Source of the DNA: Oscillospiraceae bacterium | GTDB lineage: Bacteria > Bacillota > Clostridia > Oscillospirales > Ruminococcaceae | Reading direction: 5' to 3' | Assembly: GCA_020024615.1 (NCBI GenBank) | Contig: JAHHTP010000051.1 | Span: 1 to 6,320, forward strand | Length of the DNA stretch: 6,320 nucleotides | In this document: positions 1 to 5,480 of the stretch, one piece after another | How the letters are laid out: the number at the start of each line of letters is the position of its first letter | Numbering within the stretch: position 1 is the stretch's first letter | Made by a program: the position numbers and the translations under genes | Notes under the pieces: model-generated | The model's input: the letters and a program-made list of their open reading frames with translations, nothing else | Told to the model about the DNA's origin: nothing | Database searches by the model: none

Positions 1-406
1 GGGGGTGATCTTTGAAAAAATCTTTGAAAATTTTTCTGACTGCCTCAATAGAATCCCGGACTGCATACTTGGAGCAGCCGCACAGCTTTCCGATTTCTGC
101 AAGACTCAGCCCATCCAGTGCGTAGAGCAAAAAACGGTGACGCTGCACCTCTGTACAGGTGTCCAGAATCGCCATAAGTTCCGTCAGCGTTTCCATACGG
201 CAGATATACTGCTCCGGTGTTTCTCGGTAGCCTTCCATGCCCTCTGTGGCGATGATGTACTCATCAAACTCCCGTCCGTCCCAGTGCCGCCGCTGCTCAT
301 GGGCAAGGTTTTCTGTTTTACGATCTGATTGCTCCAGATACGCATAAACTTCCATGCTCACTTCCACGGACACAACCTGTCCGTTTATTTTGATGGTGAT
401 TTTCAT
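1..406 (-). CDS. Sigma-70 region 4-like regulator of a conjugative element (3' end cut by window edge)
   Basis: 135 codons are visible, from ATG at 406 to the left edge with no stop. The protein begins MKITIKINGQ and contains HWDGREFDEYIIATEG (about residues 41-56). Near residues 84-128 it has a sigma region 4-type helix-turn-helix (TEVQRHRFLLYALDGLSLAE, then GCSKYAVRDSIEAVRK). Known relatives are about 140 residues, so little is probably missing. Such proteins are common in Tn916/Tn1549-like elements, where they sit upstream of the excision and integration genes. They lack the sigma regions needed for a full sigma factor, so the role is inferred to be regulation of element genes. The start has a GGAGGA site 7 nt upstream (414-419). 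The gene looks richer in G+C than the ABC genes to its right. It lies behind a terminator and a hairpin that overlaps its ribosome site, which suggests conditional expression. Confidence 0.85.
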   Translation of the reverse strand, partial: MKITIKINGQVVSVEVSMEVYAYLEQSDRKTENLAHEQRRHWDGREFDEYIIATEGMEGYRETPEQYICRMETLTELMAILDTCTEVQRHRFLLYALDGLSLAEIGKLCGCSKYAVRDSIEAVRKIFKDFFKDHP

Positions 407-413
407 TTGCCGT

Positions 414-448
414 TCCTCCGTTCAGATTTTTGTGGGTGATCTGAACGG
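414..448 (-). promoter_or_regulatory. Hairpin overlapping the ribosome site of the sigma-like gene
   Basis: A perfect 10-bp inverted repeat lies directly before the sigma-like gene. Its arms are 418-427 and 439-448 (CCGTTCAGAT / ATCTGAACGG on the minus strand), with an 11-nt loop. The second arm on the transcript ends within the GGAGGA ribosome site (414-419), covering its first two G residues. Folding could therefore reduce ribosome access, or the palindrome could be a protein-binding site. The structure is seen directly; its regulatory effect is inferred. Confidence 0.55.
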
Positions 449-504
449 GGGCGGCGGGGACCGACAGTGGAAACCAAATATGCTAAGATTGCGTCCCCAT
501 AGGA

Positions 505-544
505 ACACAAAAACGCCCGAATGGCACAAGGCCATACGGGCGTT
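505..544 (-). terminator. Intrinsic terminator/attenuator upstream of the sigma-like gene
   Basis: On the minus strand, AACGCCCG (537-544) pairs with CGGGCGTT (512-519). After one A/A-position mismatch, ATGGC (531-535) pairs with GCCAT (521-525) around a 5-nt loop. The transcript then continues TTTGTGTTC, so with the TT of the stem there is a run of five T. This is a strong Rho-independent terminator in the direction of the sigma-like gene. It sits about 100 nt upstream of that gene and downstream of a leader ORF, the usual layout of an attenuator. Confidence 0.75.
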
Positions 545-581
545 ATCTGTTATATTATGCTGTTTACTTACATGGTATAGT

Positions 582-674
582 TCATACTGATAGCCGCTTG
601 TATCCGCTGCTGGGAATAAGCTTTTTTGATAGGAAAGCCTGGGGCAGATCAGTCGTGAACGATATGCAGCACAT
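582..674 (-). CDS. Putative 30-residue leader peptide
   Basis: An ATG at 674 has an AGAAGGAGG site (683-691) with 8-nt spacing, as good as that of the real genes nearby. It opens 30 codons (MCCISFTTDLPQAFLSKKLI, then PSSGYKRLSV) ending in TGA at 582-584. The ribosome site sits in the loop of a possible small hairpin (GGCGG before it, CCGCC just before the ATG). About 40 nt beyond the stop is a strong terminator. Site, short frame and terminator together suggest a translated leader that controls read-through into the sigma-like gene. An ATG at 682 opens an 86-codon frame that runs through the terminator, but it directly abuts the ribosome site and is a less likely start. I do not recognise the peptide. 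Confidence 0.45.
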   Translation of the reverse strand: MCCISFTTDLPQAFLSKKLIPSSGYKRLSV

Positions 675-716
675 GGCGGCATCCTCCTTCTATTCCGCCG
701 TTTATACCGCTTGGGG

Positions 717-750
717 TAAAAGAATAGCGGCTTTGATTTCTCAAAGCCGC
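717..750 (-). terminator. Terminator-like hairpin with GAAA loop downstream of the ABC/XRE operon
   Basis: A perfect 10-bp stem is formed by GCGGCTTTGA and TCAAAGCCGC (arms 727-736 and 741-750). On the minus strand the loop is GAAA, a stable GNRA tetraloop. The transcript continues TATTCTTTTA, a moderately T-rich tract. It is the best candidate for the end of the cargo operon, though the tail is interrupted and read-through into the leader is plausible. Confidence 0.55.
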
Positions 751-777
751 ATAAAATAGGATAGGCGTGTCAATATG

Positions 778-821
778 TCTGCTGAACGACGGCTTTTTTT
801 CTTTTGCCGTCGTCCGGCAGA
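778..821. repeat. Imperfect inverted repeat just after the XRE stop codon
   Basis: The inner arms ACGACGGC (786-793) and GCCGTCGT (806-813) pair perfectly. Outer arms TCTGC (778-782) and GCAGA (817-821) extend the stem past a T-G wobble, a G-C pair and one mismatch. The 12-nt loop is almost pure T on the plus strand. It begins 2 nt after the XRE stop. On the minus strand no T-tract follows, so it is a poor terminator in that direction. On the plus strand it is followed by TTTTAATTTT and could stop antisense transcription. It may instead protect the 3' end of the operon transcript. Confidence 0.5.
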
Positions 822-823
822 TT

Positions 824-1081
824 TTAATTTTCCTTAAAATCGAACAAATCTTCAATCGTTACATCAAAGATTTTTGCAATGCTATAAGTCAGCAACATAG
901 ATGGATTTCCACGATTTTGCTCAAGCTGAACGATTGTCTGTCTCGATACACCAACTAAATCAGCAAGCTCTTTTTGACTCATCCGTTGTATGGCTCGATA
1001 CACATGAATTCGGCTTGTAAAAGTGTATTTACTGTTTTCAGCCACTCTCTCATCGCCTTTCTCTGTAACTGGCTTATTCAT
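824..1081 (-). CDS. XRE/Cro-family helix-turn-helix regulator
   Basis: 85 residues. The DNA-binding helix-turn-helix is SQKELADLVGVSRQTIVQLE (residues 35-54), inside a typical XRE domain (about 24-80) that ends VTIEDLFDFKEN. The N-terminal 20 or so residues (MNKPVTEKGDERVAENSKYT) are an extension beyond the compact family core. The ATG at 1081 is 13 nt after the permease stop but has no clear ribosome site. A GTG at 1043-1045 with a weak AAAGG upstream is an alternative, so the start is uncertain. It is the last gene of the second ABC block and is probably co-transcribed. A cytoplasmic transcriptional regulator is likely; its target could be this operon or the element's leader region, and nothing in the sequence decides which. 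Confidence 0.85.
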   Translation of the reverse strand: MNKPVTEKGDERVAENSKYTFTSRIHVYRAIQRMSQKELADLVGVSRQTIVQLEQNRGNPSMLLTYSIAKIFDVTIEDLFDFKEN

Positions 1082-1094
1082 AGCATTTTAGATA

Positions 1095-1850
1095 TTAGTT
1101 TTCAATCTTTCGCTTATGTGAAAACACCAGCAGTCCAACGACGAATAATATCACAAAACAGATCAAGGTGCTAAGACAGCCTCCGATTGTTGCGGAGCCC
1201 GGTGCATCATAGTAAGTCGATTGATCCGAAAAATACATGGCCACACGGTAGGCAAAGCCGCCTGGAACAACAAACCCCTTTTCTGAGCCGATAAAAAGGC
1301 AGGAAATAAAGCCATAGATGACACCAACAACGCTTGTCACAATAATATTACGACTTAAATTGATTATGATTGCACCTGTGCAAGTAGTTACAAAGACAAC
1401 AATGCAGGATTCAATTCCAAAGCCAATTGCCAAATCGAAGAGCGTTGAAATACTGCCAGATATTCTTCCCACGGCATTTAAACCTACTACGAATGCTGCG
1501 AATAAGAGAAACAGCACTGTCGCAAAATACAGACCTACGAAAAAACTTACGATAATTTTGGACAAGAATAACTTCTTCTTCGAGAAACCATAGGTAACCC
1601 AGTTAATATAGGTTTTGTTCTTATATTCTTGATAAAACAAAGAACCGATCAAAATGAAGATTACCATTGGAAAAAACATAGAAAATTGATTGTTCATGAA
1701 AAAGAATAAATCCGGCAGTGTTTGGGTGTTGCCATTGAAAATAGCACCTGCCCCTCCTGTTAAAATCGGAAGTAAGGATAAAAGTAACAGAAACGCCATA
1801 AACCATTCTCGTTTCAGTTTGTAAAACTCACTTTTAATCAAAGTTCCCAT
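1095..1850 (-). CDS. ABC-2 type permease, BcrB/lantibiotic-immunity-like
   Basis: 251 residues, highly hydrophobic, with about six membrane segments (roughly 17-37, 57-77, 98-122, 138-163, 169-188, 222-243). It starts with the MGTLIKSEFYKLKREW motif typical of Firmicute bacitracin and lantibiotic ABC-2 permeases and ends in a basic tail (SHKRKIEN). The ATG at 1850 overlaps the TAA of the upstream ATPase by one base (TAATG), with AGGAGG 7 nt upstream (1858-1863). This indicates translational coupling. It should form the membrane part of an exporter with the canonical ATPase next to it, probably removing a membrane-active peptide or lipid-bound antibiotic. The family is clear, but the substrate is inferred only from family behaviour. 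Confidence 0.85.
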   Translation of the reverse strand: MGTLIKSEFYKLKREWFMAFLLLLSLLPILTGGAGAIFNGNTQTLPDLFFFMNNQFSMFFPMVIFILIGSLFYQEYKNKTYINWVTYGFSKKKLFLSKIIVSFFVGLYFATVLFLLFAAFVVGLNAVGRISGSISTLFDLAIGFGIESCIVVFVTTCTGAIIINLSRNIIVTSVVGVIYGFISCLFIGSEKGFVVPGGFAYRVAMYFSDQSTYYDAPGSATIGGCLSTLICFVILFVVGLLVFSHKRKIEN

Positions 1851-2539
1851 TAGGCTTCCTCCTTCTGGCCGGAAGTCATGATTTCCTCATATAGTGCTTC
1901 CAGTTCTTGTTCGTTGTAATTATTCTCTAATACTTTGATGATCCGTCCACCCCGAATAAAGACTAAAACATCGGTAATGGCAGCAATCTCCGTTAAATTA
2001 TGGCTGGACACCAAGATACAATGCTGTGGAGATTTTAACCTTTCCTTTAACAAAATCCTGATTTCTTTTATTCCCATAGGATCAAGTCCATTGGTTGGCT
2101 CATCAAGCAGCAGATAATGCACATCGCCTAAGAAAGCACGGGCGATTCCCAGTCTTTGCCGCATCCCCAACGAAAGTTGTGAGAATAACTTCTTTCTGGC
2201 ATCCAGCAAATTGACCTGCTTTAGTGCATTGTCAATATCCGGATGCTTTATGCCTAAGTACCGTGCGTGAAGTTTTAAGTTTTCTTCTACGGTAAGGCGG
2301 GGATAAAACGCCGGATACTCAATTAGACTGCCAAAGTCTTTACTGGAGACAGGTTTTTCGTCTGAAAGGATTTCTCCTGAAAAATCGGTAAGCCCCAGCA
2401 TGGACTTAAATAGAGTTGTTTTACCCGCTCCATTTGGGCCGAGAATTCCATAAATCTTTCCTTGCTCTAAAGTCAGGTTGATGTTGGAAAGTAATACAGT
2501 ATTGCCGATGTTGAGATTTACATTTTTGATTTGTAGCAT
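1850..2539 (-). CDS. ABC transporter ATP-binding protein, BcrA-like (canonical motifs)
   Basis: 229 residues, a single nucleotide-binding domain. Walker A is GPNGAGKTT (residues 34-42), followed by the BcrA-style IEYPAFYPRLTVEENL (73-88), in which E replaces the usual Q-loop glutamine. The signature is LSLGMRQR (122-129), Walker B LLLDEP (143-148) with catalytic E147, the D-loop GLD (151-153) and H-loop SSH with H180. All catalytic residues are present, so it should be an active ATPase. A GGAGG site (2546-2550) lies 6 nt before the ATG. It starts 12 nt after the small membrane protein and overlaps the permease by one base. The IExPxxYPxLT pattern places it with the bacitracin/lantibiotic resistance ATPases. 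It is expected on the cytoplasmic face, powering its neighbour permease. Confidence 0.92.
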   Translation of the reverse strand: MLQIKNVNLNIGNTVLLSNINLTLEQGKIYGILGPNGAGKTTLFKSMLGLTDFSGEILSDEKPVSSKDFGSLIEYPAFYPRLTVEENLKLHARYLGIKHPDIDNALKQVNLLDARKKLFSQLSLGMRQRLGIARAFLGDVHYLLLDEPTNGLDPMGIKEIRILLKERLKSPQHCILVSSHNLTEIAAITDVLVFIRGGRIIKVLENNYNEQELEALYEEIMTSGQKEEA

Positions 2540-2551
2540 AGGACACCTCCG

Positions 2552-2725
2552 TCACTGCGTCACAAGAAAAAGTAAAAAGGTTACAGCATAAATCAAAAAT
2601 GTAAGACCAATCCATTTTGATTTTGCTTTCAGCCCTTTCATCCCGTCTCTCAGTATCCCGCTGAGTGCAGTTAAAAAGCAGACGGCCAAAGAGATTATAG
2701 AAATTACAAGTGCGATTTTATCCAT
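2552..2725 (-). CDS. Small two-helix membrane protein (57 residues)
   Basis: From ATG at 2725 the protein is 57 residues with two hydrophobic segments (about residues 4-24, IALVISIISLAVCFLTALSG, and 38-55, WIGLTFLIYAVTFLLFLV). A basic loop (RDGMKGLKAKSK) joins them, predicting a hairpin with a cytoplasmic loop. The start is chosen because AGGAGGT (2735-2741) lies 9 nt upstream. An ATG at 2734 touches the ribosome site, and an ATG at 2779 has no site and would add 18 residues overlapping the promoter region. It is the first gene after the putative response-regulator element and lies 12 nt before the ATPase, so it belongs to the second transporter block. I do not recognise the family. It could be an accessory or regulatory subunit of the transporter. 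Confidence 0.75.
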   Translation of the reverse strand: MDKIALVISIISLAVCFLTALSGILRDGMKGLKAKSKWIGLTFLIYAVTFLLFLVTQ

Positions 2726-2789
2726 ATGTGTCATACCTCCTATGACTAATAGGTTATCAAAGAGGTTTAGGATTTCCATAGGAAAAGTC

Positions 2790-2807
2790 TAAGGAAAGTT
2801 TAAGGAT
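2790..2807 (-). promoter_or_regulatory. Tandem operator TAAG-N7-TAAGGAT before the second ABC block
   Basis: On the plus strand this reads TAAGGAAAGTTTAAGGAT. The TAAG half-sites start 11 bp apart (2790 and 2801), the spacing typical of OmpR/PhoB-type regulators binding one face of the helix. It lies just after the kinase terminator and 64 nt before the start of the small membrane protein. A matching element precedes the first ABC block (5463-5480). The -10 region is unclear (GATAAC or TATTAG near 2745-2760 are weak), as expected for an activator-dependent promoter. Binding by the local response regulator is inferred. Confidence 0.6.
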
Positions 2808-2835
2808 ATAAAAAAGAGCCGCTGTTGCGGCTCTT
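2806..2835 (-). terminator. Intrinsic terminator at the sensor-kinase stop codon
   Basis: A perfect 9-bp stem is formed by AAGAGCCGC (2814-2822) and GCGGCTCTT (2827-2835) with a 4-nt loop (AACA on the minus strand). On the minus strand it is followed by a run of T ending TTTTATAT. The stem takes in bases of the kinase TAA codon (2834-2836). It separates the first transporter/kinase block from the second, implying that the second block needs its own promoter. Confidence 0.85.
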
Positions 2836-3736
2836 AGAGGGAGGTAATTGGGAATATAATCTGAATAGAAAATACTCCGTTTTGGAGTTTGGCTGAGATA
2901 CTACCATCCATTCGGAGTACAAGTTTCTGGGCGATTGCTAAACCCAGCCCCGTAGTCTTTTTTGACCGGGATTGATCGGTTGTATAAAATCGGTCAAACA
3001 AATGGGCGATATCTTCCTGTTGGATGCTGTCTGAGGTGTTTTGAATCGCAATGATGCTATTCGATTGTTCTACAACAGCGGTGATTTTATAATCTTTGTC
3101 ACCATGGATAAGTGCGTTGTAAATGACATTTGAAAATATCCGGGTCAATGCATCTGAATCAGCCCAAATCACTGCTGGCAAATTAGGAATCGCAATATCC
3201 GGGATGCAGTCTTTTTGCTCGAAGTCACTGTAATACGATGCGATAGCATCGCGTAGGACACTATGCACATCAACGCTCTTACAGTTTAGCTTCAGCTCAT
3301 CGGATTCAATCCTTGCAAATTCAAATAATTGATCCAGCAATAATTTCACAGCCGAAATGCGATCCCTTGCAATATGCAAGTATGCCTGCTGTTTTGTACC
3401 AAGCTTTTCCTCCTGCAATAGCTGGATATATCCATTCGCAGTTGCTAATGGAGTACGCAGATCATGGGATAGGCTTGTAATCGTGTCACGAAATAGCATA
3501 TCACTTCTTTCAATTGCCTGTCCTGTGTTACGGTATTTGTCCAGAAGATGATTGATGCTTATAACCAAAGCATCTATGGAGCCATCGGTTCTCTCCAGCA
3601 TAATTTCGGTTTGTGTATCACGATCCACAAGAAAGTCAATTTGTTTCTGTACTCTCCGGATCAGTTGCCTTTGGTAAAGCAGTTTTATCAGGAGAAAAAG
3701 GCATACGCCAAATAACCCAACACAAAGTACAACCAT
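2834..3736 (-). CDS. Sensor histidine kinase with one N-terminal membrane segment
   Basis: 300 residues. One hydrophobic segment (about residues 2-20) is followed by a linker without a recognisable extracellular sensor. The HisKA motif SLSHDLRTPLATANGY has phospho-acceptor H91. The ATPase domain shows the N box (N203, N207 in NVIYNALIHGD), the F box LFDRFYTTDQS (247-257) and the G2 box TGLGLAIA (262-269). The usual DxGxG G1 box is diverged to QNTSDS (232-237), as in many Firmicute kinases of this type. The ATG at 3736 is 4 nt after the permease stop, with AAGGCGGT as ribosome site inside the permease 3' end, implying coupling. It should phosphorylate the response regulator at 5480-6166. Without an extracellular domain it probably senses within the membrane or through the adjacent transporter. 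Confidence 0.93.
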   Translation of the reverse strand: MVVLCVGLFGVCLFLLIKLLYQRQLIRRVQKQIDFLVDRDTQTEIMLERTDGSIDALVISINHLLDKYRNTGQAIERSDMLFRDTITSLSHDLRTPLATANGYIQLLQEEKLGTKQQAYLHIARDRISAVKLLLDQLFEFARIESDELKLNCKSVDVHSVLRDAIASYYSDFEQKDCIPDIAIPNLPAVIWADSDALTRIFSNVIYNALIHGDKDYKITAVVEQSNSIIAIQNTSDSIQQEDIAHLFDRFYTTDQSRSKKTTGLGLAIAQKLVLRMDGSISAKLQNGVFSIQIIFPITSL

Positions 3737-3740
3737 ATCG

Positions 3741-4520
3741 TCACCGCCTTTCCAATCGGCGCAAGTCTATCTTCTGAAACAAGTAGAACGCAAAGCCAGT
3801 CGGGCATAAGAGGTATGCGGTAATCGTAGCTATAATCGGAACAAAATTCTCTGTGTAGTCGTTTATCTGCATACTGTGAGATAGACCGACGATCCAATAA
3901 CTGTAAAGCGAATCATCCAAATCCAAGGCAGTACTTATTTTTGTAAGATACAGATACAGCGCCCCTAATAAGAAAAATGCAGCAACAGTTACAATAATGC
4001 GATGGCGAAGCAAGCAGCTTAGCAAGTTGAGCACGGTCACATAACCCCCAAAACACAGGCATTGGAGTATCAGAAATAGTCCCATCGTAGAAACAGAATA
4101 GGTTATGTTAGGTAACCCTGCACACATCATCAAGATAAATATATAGGAGAGTCCAAAGCAGACTAAGAGGTAAACACAAGTCCCAAGCCACGCAGCAAAC
4201 AGTTTCCCCCAAAAGATATTGTTCCTTGTGTTACCTTTTGACAGCAATAAGGCATATGTTCCCTCATGGAAATCTTCTGTAAAGTATAAGCAAAGAAATA
4301 AGGTCAGCGGGAATATCAAACTATAATCCGAAAACAAGAATTCGGTAAATGCTACCAGAGATATCGTGGGCTGTTCGCCATTTTTGAGGGGAACGGTTAC
4401 CGTATTATAACGAAAGGTTAGGGCAAGTGCAAAAACGAAAAACACTGCTAAAACAAGACAACCGAAAAACAGGCGGCTCTTTCGGATTCGATAAAATTCA
4501 CTTTGTATCATTTGAATCAC
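3741..4520 (-). CDS. ABC-2 type permease paired with the degenerate ATPase
   Basis: 259 residues with about six membrane segments (roughly 17-37, 63-83, 107-132, 143-167, 173-191, 227-248). The N terminus IQSEFYRIRKSRLFFG matches the SEFYxxxK/R opening of the other permease here, and the C terminus is basic (DLRRLERR). The start chosen is GTG at 4520, which has AGGAGG 8 nt upstream. An in-frame ATG at 4511 would place that site 17 nt away. The gene overlaps the ATPase by 23 bp and ends 4 nt before the kinase, so the three are translationally coupled. It is likely the membrane subunit of an ABC transporter for antimicrobial-peptide sensing or resistance. The substrate is not determinable from sequence. 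Confidence 0.85.
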   Translation of the reverse strand: MIQMIQSEFYRIRKSRLFFGCLVLAVFFVFALALTFRYNTVTVPLKNGEQPTISLVAFTEFLFSDYSLIFPLTLFLCLYFTEDFHEGTYALLLSKGNTRNNIFWGKLFAAWLGTCVYLLVCFGLSYIFILMMCAGLPNITYSVSTMGLFLILQCLCFGGYVTVLNLLSCLLRHRIIVTVAAFFLLGALYLYLTKISTALDLDDSLYSYWIVGLSHSMQINDYTENFVPIIATITAYLLCPTGFAFYLFQKIDLRRLERR

Positions 4521-5406
4521 AGTTTACACCTCCTGCCATTTTCAAAAGATAGTCTGTCGGCTCCATACCGGCCCGCCAAATTTCCGAAACTTCGATTCCT
4601 GCATTTATGAGCAAGGCATTGATTGTTCCTGATTGCTCGTTTGCATCGAAAATTCTGATAAGATCGTTGGACAATACCTCAAACTCAGGAAAACTTGTCC
4701 TTAAAATCGGAATTGCTTTTTCTAACTGTGGGGTTCTCAATTTTACACACCGTTGACAGCCTTCTCTAAGTTTTTGATCTGTAAGTTCTCCAAGCAACCT
4801 GCCGTTTGCCATAACACCATATTTGGAAGCAATTCGAGAAAGTATAGCATAATCCTGCCCAGCAAGCAGAAAAGTGGTGTGACGGCTCTCATTCAAAAAA
4901 GACAGCACTGAAAGTAAGTGTTCACTTTCCTCCTTATCTAATCCTGAAAAGGGATCGTCCATAAGTATAAGGTCAGGGTTTCCTAAAAGGGATATCCCTA
5001 AATTGACAAGTCGTTGAGTTGATAGCGGCAATCGGCAAACCGCTTTTTTCTCCTTCAAATTTAGGTGAAGAAGATCTGCAACATGGTTTTCTGGCGCTCC
5101 AAAAGAAAGGGAAAAATAGTGCAGCATATCTGCTGGTGTCAGTTTTCCAAGCACCACAGGGATTTCTGGGACAAATCCGATTCGGCAGCGTTCTTGCTCA
5201 TAATCCATATTATCGAACAATTTGATTGTTCCAGATTGGGAGCGAAGCGTTCCCATGATTGTTTGAAGCAATACGGACTTTCCCGCATGATGTCCGCCAT
5301 AAAGAACATAAACGTCTCCTCGTTTTACTTGGAATGTGATATTTTCAATTCCATTTCCGTCTGGAAACTTATAGCTCAATCCTATTGTTTCTAAGGCAAT
5401 ATCCAT
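4498..5406 (-). CDS. ABC transporter ATP-binding protein with degenerate catalytic motifs and a C-terminal extension
   Basis: 302 residues. Walker A is intact (G37-GHHA-G42-K43-S44). The signature is LPLSTQRL (126-133) instead of LSGGQ. Walker B is LILMDDP (146-152), with D151 where the catalytic glutamate normally sits, and the H-loop position reads AGQ (182-184) instead of SSH. It may therefore bind ATP but hydrolyse it slowly or not at all. Residues about 206-302 form a C-terminal extension, as in other ABC-2 ATPases, ending MAGGVNCDSNDTK. The ATG at 5406 has AAAGGAG about 8 nt upstream. It begins the first transporter block, downstream of a putative operator, and overlaps its permease. 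Alternatives are a regulatory ATPase serving signalling to the kinase, or a slow exporter. Confidence 0.9.
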   Translation of the reverse strand: MDIALETIGLSYKFPDGNGIENITFQVKRGDVYVLYGGHHAGKSVLLQTIMGTLRSQSGTIKLFDNMDYEQERCRIGFVPEIPVVLGKLTPADMLHYFSLSFGAPENHVADLLHLNLKEKKAVCRLPLSTQRLVNLGISLLGNPDLILMDDPFSGLDKEESEHLLSVLSFLNESRHTTFLLAGQDYAILSRIASKYGVMANGRLLGELTDQKLREGCQRCVKLRTPQLEKAIPILRTSFPEFEVLSNDLIRIFDANEQSGTINALLINAGIEVSEIWRAGMEPTDYLLKMAGGVNCDSNDTK

Positions 5407-5462
5407 GCAACCATCTCCTTTCCAAGTAGTTTCTATTGTAACAAATTGATCTTCAAAGTTTA
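5407..5462 (-). promoter_or_regulatory. Putative promoter of the first ABC/kinase block
   Basis: On the minus strand TACAAT (5435-5440) is a good -10 box match. At 16-18 bp upstream there is only ATAAAC/TATAAA, a poor -35, so an activator is likely to be needed. The tandem element at 5463-5480 lies immediately upstream, where an OmpR-type activator would bind. No terminator follows the response regulator, so read-through from it could add basal expression. Confidence 0.5.
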
Positions 5463-5480
5463 TAAGTTTTTTCTAAGGAT
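5463..5480 (-). promoter_or_regulatory. Tandem operator TAAG-N7-TAAGGAT before the first ABC block
   Basis: On the plus strand this reads TAAGTTTTTTCTAAGGAT. The TAAG half-sites start at 5463 and 5474, 11 bp apart, and the last base falls in the response-regulator stop codon. The half-sites and spacing match the element at 2790-2807 (12 of 18 positions identical, including TAAGGAT). It is 56 nt before the ATPase start and just upstream of a candidate -10 box. It is probably bound by the adjacent response regulator. Confidence 0.6.

Larger units (their letters stand above)
407..823 (-). other. 417-bp leader region between the XRE gene and the sigma-like gene
   Basis: No conventional protein gene is supported here. 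Reading in the direction of transcription, the region holds an imperfect hairpin (778-821), a 10-bp GAAA-loop hairpin (727-750), a leader ORF (582-674), a strong terminator (505-544) and a hairpin at the next ribosome site (414-448). I see no convincing promoter. A TTGACA on the minus strand (768-773) has no -10 box at 16-18 bp. The sigma-like gene may therefore depend on read-through from the cargo operon, or on a promoter I cannot identify. Confidence 0.6.

Noticed and set aside
5..328. Plus-strand open frame of 107 codons
   Set aside because: It lies antisense to the clearly recognisable sigma-like gene and has no ribosome site or family resemblance.
768..773. TTGACA on the minus strand as a -35 box for the leader transcript
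   Set aside because: No -10-like hexamer lies 16-18 bp downstream; that position falls in the GC-rich stem of the 727-750 hairpin. The nearest TATTTT is only about 10 bp away.
2726..2779. Longer start of the small membrane protein (75 residues)
   Set aside because: There is no ribosome site before 2779, while AGGAGGT at 2735-2741 fits the ATG at 2725; the extra residues overlap the likely promoter region.
3688..3897. Minus-strand 69-codon frame across the permease/kinase junction
   Set aside because: It overlaps the permease and kinase coding frames, which both have clear family motifs; it has no ribosome site and is a frame shadow.
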